In this document: one piece after another, positions 34,015 to 44,822 of the stretch
Position numbering within the stretch: the stretch's first letter is position 1
Layout: each line of letters starts with the position of its first letter
NCBI GenBank assembly: GCA_910575605.1
Contig: CAJTEW010000013.1
Location: forward strand, 1 to 64,000
Direction of reading: 5' to 3'
DNA length: 64,000 bases
Source: Lachnospiraceae bacterium
Lineage (GTDB): Bacteria; Bacillota; Clostridia; Lachnospirales; Lachnospiraceae
Translations under genes and position numbers: made by a program
The notes under the pieces: model-generated
Seen by the model: only the letters and a program-made list of their open reading frames with translations
Told to the model about the DNA's origin: nothing
The model's database searches: none

Positions 34015-35286
34015 ATGATAGAGTTAAAGAAAGAGATAGAAAGAGTGATTCTGGTTGGAGTAAATCTTTCCAGACAGTCTGAGGAGGAGATAAAGGACTC
34101 GCTTGGAGAACTTAGGGACCTTGCAGATACAGCCGGAGCTAAGGCTGTGGGAGTAGTTATACAGTCCAGGGATCAGATACATCCAGGAACCTATGTGGGA
34201 AAAGGAAAGGTAGAGGAAATAAAGGACCTTCTGTGGGAGACAGAAGCCACAGGAATCATTTGTGACGACGAACTTTCGCCGGCACAGATGAAGAATCTTC
34301 AGGACGAGCTTGATGTAAAAGTGATGGATCGTACACTGGTAATTCTGGATATTTTCGCAGCAAGAGCTTCCACAAGCGAAGGAAAGATACAGGTGGAGCT
34401 GGCACAGCTTAAGTACCGCCAGACAAGGCTTACAGGGTTTGGCACCGCTATGTCACGACTTGGAGGTGGGATTGGAACGAGAGGTCCCGGAGAGAAAAAG
34501 CTGGAGATGGACCGACGGCTGATTAAGAGCCGTATCGCAGCTCTTAACCGGGAATTAAAGGATGTGAAACGCCACAGAGAGATTACAAGAGAGCTAAGGA
34601 GCAGAAGCTGCACCCCTGTGGCAGCAATTGTGGGTTATACCAATGCCGGGAAATCCACTCTTCTTAACACCCTTACCGGAGCCGGTATATTGGCGGAGGA
34701 CAAGCTTTTTGCAACACTCGATCCAACCACAAGGAATCTGAAGCTTCCGGGAGGACAGGAGATGCTTCTTACGGATACAGTAGGATTTATAGGGAAGCTG
34801 CCGCACCATTTGATAGATGCATTCCGCAGTACCCTGGAGGAAGCAAAATATGCGGATTTTATCCTTCATGTGGTGGATGTGTCCAATCCACAGATGGACA
34901 GCCAGATGTATACGGTGTATGAGACCCTCAAGAATCTGGGTGTAAAGGATAAACCGGTCATCACTATATTTAATAAACTGGACAGGATGGAAGAACCGCA
35001 GATTATCCGGGACTTTCGTGCCGATTATACAATATCCATATCTGCGAAAACAGGAAGTGGAGTGCCGGAGCTTTTAGAGCTTTTAGAGGCAGCATTAAGG
35101 GAGAGGAAGGTAGCCGTCGAGGAGTTGTATTCCTATGCCGACATGTCAAAACTGCAGCTGATCCGAAAGTTTGGAGAGCTTGAAGAAGAAGAGTACAGGG
35201 AGGACGGCGTTTTCATAAGGGCCTATGTTCCGGCGGATCTTTACGAAAGAGTGAAGGCGTCCTCTGCGATGCCTACAAAGGAGTAA
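34015..35286 (+). CDS. hflX: GTPase HflX
   Basis: This ribosome-associated GTPase splits stalled 70S ribosomes, notably after heat or antibiotic stress. The 423-residue protein has the N-terminal HflX domain with GKGKVEEIKDL and the glycine-rich RLGGGIGTRGPGEKKLE loop near residue 150, followed by the G domain: G1 GYTNAGKSTLLNTL near residue 210, G3 DTVGFI and G4 FNKLD. It follows the TPR lipoprotein with AAAGGAG before the ATG. Its 3' end overlaps the convergent AraC gene by 14 bp. Confidence 0.93.
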   Translation: MIELKKEIERVILVGVNLSRQSEEEIKDSLGELRDLADTAGAKAVGVVIQSRDQIHPGTYVGKGKVEEIKDLLWETEATGIICDDELSPAQMKNLQDELDVKVMDRTLVILDIFAARASTSEGKIQVELAQLKYRQTRLTGFGTAMSRLGGGIGTRGPGEKKLEMDRRLIKSRIAALNRELKDVKRHREITRELRSRSCTPVAAIVGYTNAGKSTLLNTLTGAGILAEDKLFATLDPTTRNLKLPGGQEMLLTDTVGFIGKLPHHLIDAFRSTLEEAKYADFILHVVDVSNPQMDSQMYTVYETLKNLGVKDKPVITIFNKLDRMEEPQIIRDFRADYTISISAKTGSGVPELLELLEAALRERKVAVEELYSYADMSKLQLIRKFGELEEEEYREDGVFIRAYVPADLYERVKASSAMPTKE

Positions 35287-36115
35287 GCGTATCACGGGGA
35301 GATTCTCCGAACAGTCCTTTGTATGCTCTTGAAAACGTGGAGTAATCTTTATACCCGCAGGAAAAACAGGCTTCCTTTCCGGAAACGCCTGATAAAATGA
35401 GTTCCTTTGCAAGCAGGAGCCGCTTTCTGGAGATATATCCTCCGATGGTATAGCCGGTTTCCTGCTTGAACTGCCTCATCATATAATATTTACTGATGTA
35501 GAAGATGTTTGCAAGAGTGTCAATGTTTAGATTTCCGGACAGGTTATCGTTAATATACTTAAGAAGGGGCAGCATTTTGGAATTATGATTGTCCGTGTCA
35601 ATAAATTCCAGCCGGTTTTTGATTGCAGCCCGGTTTAGATGAATCATAAACTCCAGAAATAATACCTGCCGGTACAGCTCTGCCGCATATCCTTCCTCCG
35701 AAAAAGATTTTTCAAGCCTTACAATGGAGTGGAACAGGGAGCTTTTCTCAAGAGAAGGTATGCGCAGCACATTGGAATGTTCCTTTTCCGCTTTCTGAAA
35801 ACAGTAGCTTAAATCATAATCCGCAGTTTTATAGTCATTGATAAATCCTGGGGAAATGTACACGATGATCCGTTCATAATTCTGCGTGTTATCCACTGTA
35901 AGTCTGTGAATATCATTATGCTTTACAAGAACAATATCATAAGGACACAGCTCGTAGGATTTTCCTTCGATCATGTAGGAAACCCGGCCTTTAATAAGAA
36001 TTGTGATTTTATCAAATTCATGATAATGATATTCCACTTCCCGGGTTTCTCGGTCCGTCAGGTGAAACAGCCGGAATTCACTGTTTAAATATCCTTTTTT
36101 TCGGTATTCTTCCAT
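35273..36115 (-). CDS. AraC-family transcriptional regulator with cupin domain
   Basis: The 280-residue protein has an N-terminal cupin-type ligand domain (about 15-120, with the metal-like EYHYHEFDKITILIKG pattern) and two C-terminal helix-turn-helix motifs (NIDTLANIFYISKYYMMRQFKQETG and a second ending in YKDYSTFSRAYKGLFGESPRD). The inducer is unknown. It is divergent from the DapF-like gene, whose promoter region carries two 11-bp direct repeats in 21-bp phase, the arrangement that AraC proteins bind. GGGGGA precedes the ATG. Confidence 0.9.
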   Translation of the reverse strand: MEEYRKKGYLNSEFRLFHLTDRETREVEYHYHEFDKITILIKGRVSYMIEGKSYELCPYDIVLVKHNDIHRLTVDNTQNYERIIVYISPGFINDYKTADYDLSYCFQKAEKEHSNVLRIPSLEKSSLFHSIVRLEKSFSEEGYAAELYRQVLFLEFMIHLNRAAIKNRLEFIDTDNHNSKMLPLLKYINDNLSGNLNIDTLANIFYISKYYMMRQFKQETGYTIGGYISRKRLLLAKELILSGVSGKEACFSCGYKDYSTFSRAYKGLFGESPRDTLTPL

Positions 36116-36180
36116 TTTTATCCCCCATTATTATCATATGGTCTTTTGACGCGTTGTTATACAATTATCATAGTGTAAGA

Positions 36181-36245
36181 AAGCAGTATTTGCAACATAA
36201 TAAGCAGTATTTCACCTTGAAATGGTGAAAAATGCCTGTTATTAT
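36181..36245 (+). promoter_or_regulatory. DapF-like gene promoter with AraC-type direct repeats
   Basis: AAGCAGTATTT occurs at 36181-36191 and 36202-36212, exactly 21 bp apart, that is on the same face of the helix. The second copy ends 4 bp before TTGAAA (36217-36222), which is 17 bp from TATTAT (36240-36245). An inverted repeat TTTCACC/GGTGAAA (36210-36230) surrounds the -35 box. Confidence 0.65.
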
Positions 36246-36285
36246 ATAGAAAACAGGGAATGTTATAAATGTACGGAGGTATAAT

Positions 36286-37143
36286 ATGAAGGTTGTATTG
36301 GAGCGTTACCACGGGCTTGGAAATGATTATGTTGTGTTTGACCCGAATAAAAATGAGCTGGAGCTTACAGAAGAGAATGTGAAAATGATCTGCGACCGCA
36401 ATGCAGGACTTGGGTCAGACGGCATGCTGGAAGGGCCGATTTTAAAAGAGGACGGCATGCATGTCAAGGTGTGGAATCCGGACGGAAGCGAGTCGGAAAC
36501 CAGCGGAAACGGCGTGCGTATATTTGCAAAATACTTAAAGGACGCAAGCTATATTCAAAAGAAAAACTTCAAATTATATACTGGAAACGGCCCGGTAGAG
36601 GTGACCTTTTTAAATGAGGACGGAAGCCGTCTTCGTGTATCAATGGGGAAGCTGTCCTTCTGGAGCGACGATATTCCGGTAACCGGAGACCGCAGGGAGG
36701 TTATCAACGAGGATATGGTCTTTGGAAGAACCCTTTATCCGGTCACCTGTGTCAATATCGGAAATCCTCATTGCGTGATTCCTATGCGGGAGATTTCCAA
36801 ACATCTTGTATGTAAAATCGGAGATTATGCGGAGCTTGCGAGATATTTTCCGAACCGCATCAACACCCAGATTATGAAGGTGGTGGATAAGGAGCATCTT
36901 GCCATCGAGATATACGAAAGAGGAGCCGGTTATACACTGGCTTCGGGAACCGGCGCATGCGCGGCGGCAGGCGTAGCCTACAAGCTTGGAATGACCAATA
37001 ATAAAGTGGTTGTCCATATGCCGGGCGGAGACCTGCAGGTAGAGGTGGAGGAGGATTGGAACGTGTATATGACAGGCGACGTGTTCTATGTGGCGAAAAT
37101 CACCCTTAGCAGTGAATTTGCGGAGAAGCTTCGGAGTTTGTAA
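36286..37143 (+). CDS. Diaminopimelate-epimerase-fold protein with both catalytic Cys replaced by Ser
   Basis: The 285-residue protein has the DapF fold and motifs: HGLGNDYVVFD at the start, NPDGSESETSGNG, NIGNPHCV near residue 158, and ERGAGYTLASGTGACAAA near residue 211. DapF uses two cysteines as acid and base, in CGNG and ACGTGAC. Here these are Ser73 (TSGNG) and Ser220 (ASGTG), and the usual Glu of GAGET is Tyr216. Standard LL-DAP epimerisation is therefore doubtful; another amino-acid racemase or a non-catalytic role is possible. It is a single-gene unit with its own terminator, divergent from an AraC regulator. Database pipelines would name it dapF. Confidence 0.85.
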   Translation: MKVVLERYHGLGNDYVVFDPNKNELELTEENVKMICDRNAGLGSDGMLEGPILKEDGMHVKVWNPDGSESETSGNGVRIFAKYLKDASYIQKKNFKLYTGNGPVEVTFLNEDGSRLRVSMGKLSFWSDDIPVTGDRREVINEDMVFGRTLYPVTCVNIGNPHCVIPMREISKHLVCKIGDYAELARYFPNRINTQIMKVVDKEHLAIEIYERGAGYTLASGTGACAAAGVAYKLGMTNNKVVVHMPGGDLQVEVEEDWNVYMTGDVFYVAKITLSSEFAEKLRSL

Positions 37144-37155
37144 AATGGAATCAGA

Positions 37156-37186
37156 AAAAAGCACATCTTTAAGAGGTGTGCTTTTT
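37156..37186 (+). terminator. Terminator of the DapF-like gene
   Basis: AAAAAGCACA-CTT pairs with AAG-GTGTGCTTTTT, with the T-run directly after the stem. Confidence 0.85.
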
Positions 37187-37320
37187 GTTGTGAAATATCC
37201 AATATGGAGCTATTAATACTAATTTTAAATACTTAGCTAAACTTTACATTCCAAAATGTAATTTTTATTATAAAGTATTTTCTTTTGTAAAACAAGATAA
37301 AATAGTATTACTGCTGCCTG

Positions 37321-37407
37321 TTTACGTATTTTCTTGATATCTCTATATAATATTTACGTAAAACACGTATTTTTCACATCTGCTTCTTGATAATACGTAA
37401 AACACGT
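37321..37407 (+). promoter_or_regulatory. hicAB promoter with repeated ACGT operator
   Basis: TTTACG (37321-37326) and TATATA (37344-37349) are 17 bp apart. TACGTAAAACACGT occurs identically at 37355-37368 and 37394-37407, 39 bp apart. Two identical sites straddling the transcription start suit autorepression by the HicB antitoxin (inference). The remaining 130 bp between the preceding terminator and this site show nothing. Confidence 0.5.
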
Positions 37408-37438
37408 GTTACTATATGTTTGTAAGGAGGAAACATAC

Positions 37439-37621
37439 ATGAGATTCAGAGAAGTCGATCGGATGCTAAAGGATGATGGATGGTACGTGTCAGATATAAG
37501 TGGGTCGCATTACCAATATAAACACCCGGCAAAGTCCGGAAAAGTAAGTGTTCCGAATCATCTCGGTGATATACCGAAAAGTGTTGTTAAATCCATACAC
37601 AAACAGGCAGGGTTGAAATAA
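37439..37621 (+). CDS. hicA: HicA-type mRNA interferase toxin
   Basis: This 60-residue toxin has a double-stranded-RNA-binding-like fold. It has the family start (MRFREVDRMLKDDGW), the catalytic histidine in SGSHYQYKHP near residue 24 and the VPNHLGDIPKSVVKSIHKQAG end. It should cleave mRNA when free. AAGGAGG precedes the ATG; an in-frame upstream start 33 bp earlier is not family-like. The antitoxin gene follows after 43 bp. Confidence 0.9.
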   Translation: MRFREVDRMLKDDGWYVSDISGSHYQYKHPAKSGKVSVPNHLGDIPKSVVKSIHKQAGLK

Positions 37622-37664
37622 GCCCCTGCCCTTTGAAATAAATCACAGAAAGGAGCATTGATTT

Positions 37665-38093
37665 ATGAATTATGTGTATCCGGCTGTTTTCTATGAGGAA
37701 GAGGGAAAAATAGCTGTCATTTTCCCTGATTTGGGAAATCTTGCTACTTTTGGCGATAATGTGGCGGATGCTATGCGCATGGCAGGTGATGCCTGCGGTC
37801 TGTATCTCTTTACTGCCCTGCGTGACGGAGACCCCCTCCCGGTTCCAAGTGCATTAAGTGAAATTGACCCTTCTGCCATCCTGAAGGATTTTGAAATGGA
37901 ATCCGCTGCAGACAGTGCTTTCGTCAATATGGTACTGGTAAATATGACTGAATATGCAAGAAAGCACAGTGACAAGGCAGTGAAAAAAACCTTAAGCATC
38001 CCTATGTGGCTGAATACTCTTTGTGAGGAAAAAAGCATTAACTTTTCAAAAGTATTACAGGAGGCTCTATTGACAAAAATACAATCGCTGTGA
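37665..38093 (+). CDS. hicB: HicB-type antitoxin
   Basis: This 142-residue partner of HicA has an N-terminal partial RNase-H-like domain (YPAVFYEEEGKIAVIFPDLGNLATFGDN, with the A-x-R-M-A/DA-x-G pattern after it) and a C-terminal ribbon-helix-helix DNA-binding part (KKTLSIPMWLNTLCEEKSINFSKVLQEAL). It should neutralise HicA and repress the operon through the ACGT sites upstream. GAAAGGAG precedes the ATG. Confidence 0.9.
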   Translation: MNYVYPAVFYEEEGKIAVIFPDLGNLATFGDNVADAMRMAGDACGLYLFTALRDGDPLPVPSALSEIDPSAILKDFEMESAADSAFVNMVLVNMTEYARKHSDKAVKKTLSIPMWLNTLCEEKSINFSKVLQEALLTKIQSL

Positions 38094-38133
38094 TTTACGA
38101 AAACTCCAAAGAGACAATGCTTTATCTGATAAG

Positions 38134-38174
38134 AAAACCGCCCTATTACTGGTCAAAGTACAAAGGACGGTTTT
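38134..38174 (+). terminator. Terminator after hicB
   Basis: AAAACCG-CC pairs with GG-CGGTTTT around a long loop. It separates hicAB from the cas operon. Confidence 0.55.
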
Positions 38175-38236
38175 CGGCTTTATATGTTTGACATACAATA
38201 ATTTTTATACCATTTAGATAAGTTTTTAATATTTTG

Positions 38237-38265
38237 TTGACGAATGTGGAAAAAAGTGGTATATT
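38237..38265 (+). promoter_or_regulatory. Promoter of the cas operon
   Basis: TTGACG and TATATT are spaced by exactly 17 bp, with a leader of about 25 bp before cas6. No CRISPR-repeat-like sequence is visible between hicB and cas6. Confidence 0.7.
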
Positions 38266-38297
38266 GTAAAAAAAGATACAGAAAGGAGGGATTGGTT

Positions 38298-39020
38298 ATG
38301 TTTCGATTAAAGCTTGAATTCAGAATGGAAAAACCAGAGCTTCCGAGGGAAATGGACAGCCTTATGGTAAGCTTCCTCAAAGCGTCCCTGCAGAATTATT
38401 CTCAGGAACTGTATGAAGCGTTCTATGAGGAACATAAGTCTGTTTTAAAGAATTATGCTTTTTCTTTCTTCTTGCCGGGAGCGCGATTTGAGAAAGAGAA
38501 AATTTTTCTGAATAAGAATCATTTCACAATGCTGTTTTCCGATGCAGATCTGGGAGAAGCCATCCATTTTTTTAATGCCTTTAAGAAAATGCGGGGAAAA
38601 CAGTATCCGATGAACGCAAATTCTATGGAATTAATTTCTGTAAGAACAAAGAAATGTCGGGAAATCACAGATCATGAGATTGTGGTAAAGATGCTGAGTT
38701 CTCTAGTTGTACGGGAGCATAATCCAGAAGATAATACGGATATTTACTATACGTATGATCAGCCGGGATTTGCCAAAACTCTGAAAGAAAATGTGGAGAA
38801 TTTTCTCAAAAAGAAAAATATTTCTCTGTCAACAGAAGGCTTCTCCATTGAGCCGGTAAAAGGAAAGAAAATTGTGGCGAATGTTTTTAGCCGCAGCGTA
38901 GATGCGAACATTGGGATCTATAAGCTTACAGGTGCTCCGGAGCTTTTGAACTATCTGTATTTGTCAGCAATGGGAAGTCGCAGATCTCAAGGACATGGCT
39001 TATTTGAAGTGATGTGGTAG
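38298..39020 (+). CDS. cas6: CRISPR pre-crRNA endonuclease Cas6
   Basis: It cuts the array transcript within each repeat to release crRNAs. The 240-residue RAMP protein has two ferredoxin-like halves and ends with the glycine-rich loop GSRRSQGHGLFEV that marks Cas6. A likely catalytic His lies near residue 30-45 or 80 but cannot be fixed by eye. The ATG follows AAAGGAGGG. It is the first gene of the cas operon, in the usual type I-B position. Confidence 0.9.
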   Translation: MFRLKLEFRMEKPELPREMDSLMVSFLKASLQNYSQELYEAFYEEHKSVLKNYAFSFFLPGARFEKEKIFLNKNHFTMLFSDADLGEAIHFFNAFKKMRGKQYPMNANSMELISVRTKKCREITDHEIVVKMLSSLVVREHNPEDNTDIYYTYDQPGFAKTLKENVENFLKKKNISLSTEGFSIEPVKGKKIVANVFSRSVDANIGIYKLTGAPELLNYLYLSAMGSRRSQGHGLFEVMW

Positions 39021-39036
39021 AAAGGAGGGGTGAGGT

Positions 39037-40717
39037 ATGGACAGATTTGTAATTACAATGGGCGATTTTTTGAAAAATGCCGGAATTGTAGGATTGCAGT
39101 ATATGCTGGATACAGCAGAAGCACAGAAGAAGAGGGACTATGGATATACGGAGGATGGGCAGGCCTTTTGGATAAATGCCGAGTATGCCTTACAGGCTGA
39201 CTGGACAGGCATGTATTTTCAGGCATTTATCAAATACTTTGGCCCGTCAACAACATATCAGGGAGTTTTGGAGCGGATAGAGAGGTGCTTACGAAAAATT
39301 GAAAGGGGAAACTGGCAGCCAGGAAAGGAAGAAAAAGAAGATATAAAATATATCAGCAGCAAACTGCTGTCAAACAGTTATCAGTCAGGATATGAAAACA
39401 TCAGGGACAGAATAGAGAAACCGGAAGTATATGTGAACCTGAAGAAAAGTAAATTCAACGAAAAAACAGAACCGGAGGAACTGAAACGGCGGTTAACGGA
39501 ACTGAAGGCTTTTCTGGAGCAGCCTTTATGCAAAGAAACCTTGTCTATGAAAAGTATCGCATATACATATATCAATCGGTTTTGGGACGGAAAGTGCTTT
39601 CTGTTGCGGGCAAATGCAAAAAAAGATACGAAGGAACTGTTTGAAAAGGAATTTTCAATCCCTCTTGTGAACTACTGGAGAGGAGAGCGTGAAAAGAGAA
39701 AGGAGTTGTGTATCGACTGCGGTATGCCGATGAGCGCTAAGGAAAAAGTATCCTTTGCTTTTCTGAAAGATATGGCGGATGACCTTTCCAGAAAGCGTTC
39801 TGCGTTTTGGGACTGCAAAGTAGACGCCTTTTTATGTCCGGTATGTGCCTTTGTATATGCCCTAAGCCCTCTGGGATTCCAACTGTATGCAAATAAATTT
39901 GTGTTTATTCAAAATAATGAAAACGTGGAAACCTTAGTAAGGACAAACATCAAGTTTAATAAAGAAAACATTGACGAGAAAGAGAAGCATGAAAAGGAGA
40001 AATATTCTGCATGGTTTGCCAGACTTTTGAATATGGTTTTGAAGGAAAAGGCAGGCGAGCTGTATAACATCCAGGTGATCCTCCGAGGAGTGGGTCAGGA
40101 AGATGCATATCAGCTTCAGGTTATCCAGAAGCCTGTGCTGCTTGTTTTTCAGGAGGATAAGGTGACAACGGGTCTGGGATGGCTGGGAAAGCATCCATTT
40201 GTAAGGATAGGAAATGAGTATTTAAATGTCCATGAGCAGGCAGTCATGAATATGATCCAATTCCGGAAGCAATATGGTCTGCTTCACAGGTTAATGAGGG
40301 AATTGGTTGAAAATAATGCTATACTTCCGACTGCTTACTGGGTGCATACGATTCAAGTTTGGACAAGAGTATGTAAGGAAAATTTAGGGGAGAAAGAAAG
40401 GAAAGGTGTTACAATGGGCATCAGGACTATGCGTGACAGCGGGTACGCATTGAGAAAAGAGATTTTAAGGGCAAAGGATACAGACAAGGACGAATGTATG
40501 AGAGGTACGGTGTACCAGCTTTTAAACGCACTATCTGTGAAAAATGAAGAGAAGTATATGGATATTATTGTAAGGCTGTACAGCTCCAGTAAATTGCTGA
40601 TACCGGATGAATTTATGTATATGCTGGGAAATAAGGAGCGGTTTCAGGAGTACGGGTACGCGTTTGTTTTAGGATTAAAAGGAAGCCATTCACAGAATGG
40701 GAAGGAGGAAAAGAGTA

Positions 40718-40725
<8 letters not shown>
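39037..40725 (+). CDS. cas8: Cascade large subunit Cas8 (Cas8b1/Cst1-like)
   Basis: This is the predicted large subunit of the type I-B effector complex, which recognises the PAM and recruits Cas3. The 562-residue protein has the CXXC...CXXC pattern of the Cst1/TM1801 group (CIDC at 225-228, CPVC at 267-270), likely a zinc site, and otherwise little conservation, as is usual for Cas8. Position between cas6 and cas7 agrees. GAAAGGAGG precedes the ATG. It overlaps cas7 by 8 bp. Confidence 0.82.
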
Positions 40726-42317
<1,592 letters not shown>

Positions 42318-42388
42318 GACTTTATTAGTAAGAAGAAACAGATTCGTTAATAGCTACAAATTGGAAGAACAAAAAGAAGAGGGAACGT

Positions 42389-44803
42389 ATGGGAGAAAAA
42401 GTTGAGTTTTTTGCGAAATCAAAAAAAAAGCATTTTACAGAGGAAGAAATTGAGAAAATTATTGCAGTAATAGAAGAGGCCCGGAGAGGATTGGAGCAAG
42501 AGCTGGAGGATTGGGAAAAGGCAGTTATTGATAAACAAATCTGTAAAATCCAGTCAGAAGGACCGGAGGAACGGAAAACTCTTCAGGACCATCAGAATGA
42601 GATTTTAGAGTGCTGTCAGAAGTTTTTTGCGCAGTATGGAACTTATTTTACAGAGAAAGAAAGGCTGCTAATATTAGAGGCTTGCCGCCGGCATGACTGG
42701 GGAAAAGCAAATCTTCTATTTCAGAATAAAATTCTTCCGGAATCGGAAAGAAAGCCAGTGCCGGGGTATGATGGAGAACGGGAAATCCCTCATGGATTTT
42801 TAAGCGGCATTTCCATATCAGAGGAGGAGTTCTTGGAAATATCGGATTTATTTGAAGAAGAGGATTTTGAGTCATTTATCACTGCGTTATACTATCACCA
42901 TGCACGGAAAGACCATCTGGAAAGAGAAGAAATAGAGAAATATTGTAAACATTTCTATACGGAACAGATAAGAGAATACCTGGGGATAGAAACATGGGAG
43001 CCCAATTGTTGGAATTTGGATTTGCTTTTATTTCGTAATAGACCTTATGGCAATATCATATTGGAAAAGGATATATGGAAGTGGCAGCAGTATCTGGTGA
43101 TAAAAGGAATTCTTAATAAAATGGATTATACGGTAAGCGCCGGATTTAGCGAGGCAGAAGAGAATTCAGATTTAATAAAAAAGGAGCTGGTGAAAAATAT
43201 TTCGGCTCAGTTTCGGAAAAAGCGGCTTGTGTTCAGACCGGTACAGGAATACATGAGAAATCACAAGGAAGAGAGTCAGGTGATTATTGCGCCTACAGGC
43301 GCGGGAAAGACGGAGGCTGCGCTTTTATGGCTGAACGGAGAAAAAGGCTTTTATACATTGCCGCTTAAGGTGTCTTCGGATGCTGTTTATAAGAGAATCA
43401 AAGAGGAATATTCATATAAAAACGCCGCCATTCTGCATTCTGACAGTATGCAGAGCTATTTACGGGAATATGCGGAAACAGACAGGGACGGTTATGTACA
43501 GTATGAGAAGGTGAGAATGCTTTCCGCTCCGCTAACGGTATGTACCGTGGATCAGCTGTTGAAATTTGTATACAAAGCTCCCGGAACAGAAATGCTGGCA
43601 GCAACATTAAAATATTCTAAACTGGTAATAGATGAAATACAATCCTATTCTCCCAGAGTAATTGCAACGATTATTTACGGATTGAAAACAGTTCACGAGC
43701 TGGGTGGCCGCTTTCTGATTATGACGGCCACGTTTCCGCCGGTGCTGCAGCATTTTATGAGGCAGTATGGATTAGAAGAGGGCGTTCAATATCAATTTCA
43801 GAATTTTGCGTCTGCATCCGAAACTTTTCGGCATAAGGCAGTTGTGCGTAATGGTGATTTTGATGTAGAGGAGATTATAGACCAGGGAAAGAGTAAAAAA
43901 GTTTTAGTGATTTGTAATACAGTATCCAAAGCGCAGGAGCTTTATGACAGTATAGAAAAAATGTCGGACAAGGTATATTTGCTGCATTCCAGATACCTTC
44001 GCAGAGACAGGGAGATTTTGGAGAGAAAGATTATGGAATTTTCTCAGGATTTGAAAGCAAAGGGTATTTGGATTACAACACAAATTGTAGAAGCAAGCCT
44101 GGATATTGATTTTGACATGTTATATACAGAGATGTGTACGGCAGACAGTCTTTTGCAAAGGATGGGACGTTGTAATCGAAAAAGCAGATATCAACCTGAA
44201 ACGGCAAATATTATGATTTATGCGAATGAAAATGGGATAGGAGACCGTAACGTATATAGCCGGTTTCTATATGAGCGGTCCCTGGATATGCTCCGGCAAT
44301 ATGAAAATCAGATTTTTACGGAAACAATGAAAGTGGATTATATTCATCAGGTGTATGATACAGACGCCGTAAAACAGGATAATTATTATAAAGAAATTGA
44401 TAATTTCTTAAAGCATTTTGACGTGGTTGGCCCATGGGATTACACAAAGAAGGATGCGGATCAAAAGTTCAGGAATATTAACAGCATAACAATAGTGCCT
44501 GACTCGGAGTATCAGAAACATCAGGAGCTGTTTGATGCGGGGATGGAACTTATAAAGCACCGGCAAATAGGAAGAGAAATGAAGAGTCTAATTTCCACAA
44601 GGCTGAATGCATCAACCATTAATATCAACATTTATTATGGAAAAATGCCTGAAGGAGTAGACACCAGTACGATAGGCGAAAAAGATGGCAGGAAGGTCTG
44701 TAATATTCACAGGGCAAGATTGTTCTATGATTTTGATTCGGCTGTATGCAGAGGCAAAGGACTTTTGCTGAATAAAGTTGAGGACGAGGAGTGCTTTGTT
44801 TGA
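42389..44803 (+). CDS. cas3: CRISPR nuclease-helicase Cas3
   Basis: Recruited by Cascade, it unwinds and degrades target DNA. The 804-residue protein has an N-terminal HD nuclease domain (RHDWGK near residue 108, HGFLSG near 135, YYHHARKDH near 170) and a superfamily 2 helicase: motif I APTGAGKTEAALLW near residue 303, motif II IDEIQSY, motif III MTATFPP, and motif VI QRMGRCNRK near 590. All catalytic motifs are intact, so interference should be functional. Confidence 0.93.
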   Translation: MGEKVEFFAKSKKKHFTEEEIEKIIAVIEEARRGLEQELEDWEKAVIDKQICKIQSEGPEERKTLQDHQNEILECCQKFFAQYGTYFTEKERLLILEACRRHDWGKANLLFQNKILPESERKPVPGYDGEREIPHGFLSGISISEEEFLEISDLFEEEDFESFITALYYHHARKDHLEREEIEKYCKHFYTEQIREYLGIETWEPNCWNLDLLLFRNRPYGNIILEKDIWKWQQYLVIKGILNKMDYTVSAGFSEAEENSDLIKKELVKNISAQFRKKRLVFRPVQEYMRNHKEESQVIIAPTGAGKTEAALLWLNGEKGFYTLPLKVSSDAVYKRIKEEYSYKNAAILHSDSMQSYLREYAETDRDGYVQYEKVRMLSAPLTVCTVDQLLKFVYKAPGTEMLAATLKYSKLVIDEIQSYSPRVIATIIYGLKTVHELGGRFLIMTATFPPVLQHFMRQYGLEEGVQYQFQNFASASETFRHKAVVRNGDFDVEEIIDQGKSKKVLVICNTVSKAQELYDSIEKMSDKVYLLHSRYLRRDREILERKIMEFSQDLKAKGIWITTQIVEASLDIDFDMLYTEMCTADSLLQRMGRCNRKSRYQPETANIMIYANENGIGDRNVYSRFLYERSLDMLRQYENQIFTETMKVDYIHQVYDTDAVKQDNYYKEIDNFLKHFDVVGPWDYTKKDADQKFRNINSITIVPDSEYQKHQELFDAGMELIKHRQIGREMKSLISTRLNASTININIYYGKMPEGVDTSTIGEKDGRKVCNIHRARLFYDFDSAVCRGKGLLLNKVEDEECFV

Positions 44804-44822
44804 TAAAAGGGAAAGGGTTTGT

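Noticed and set aside
38094-38297. CreA-like crRNA-mimic antitoxin between hicB and cas6
   Set aside because: No sequence resembling the 29-nt repeat or its 8-nt handle is seen on either strand.
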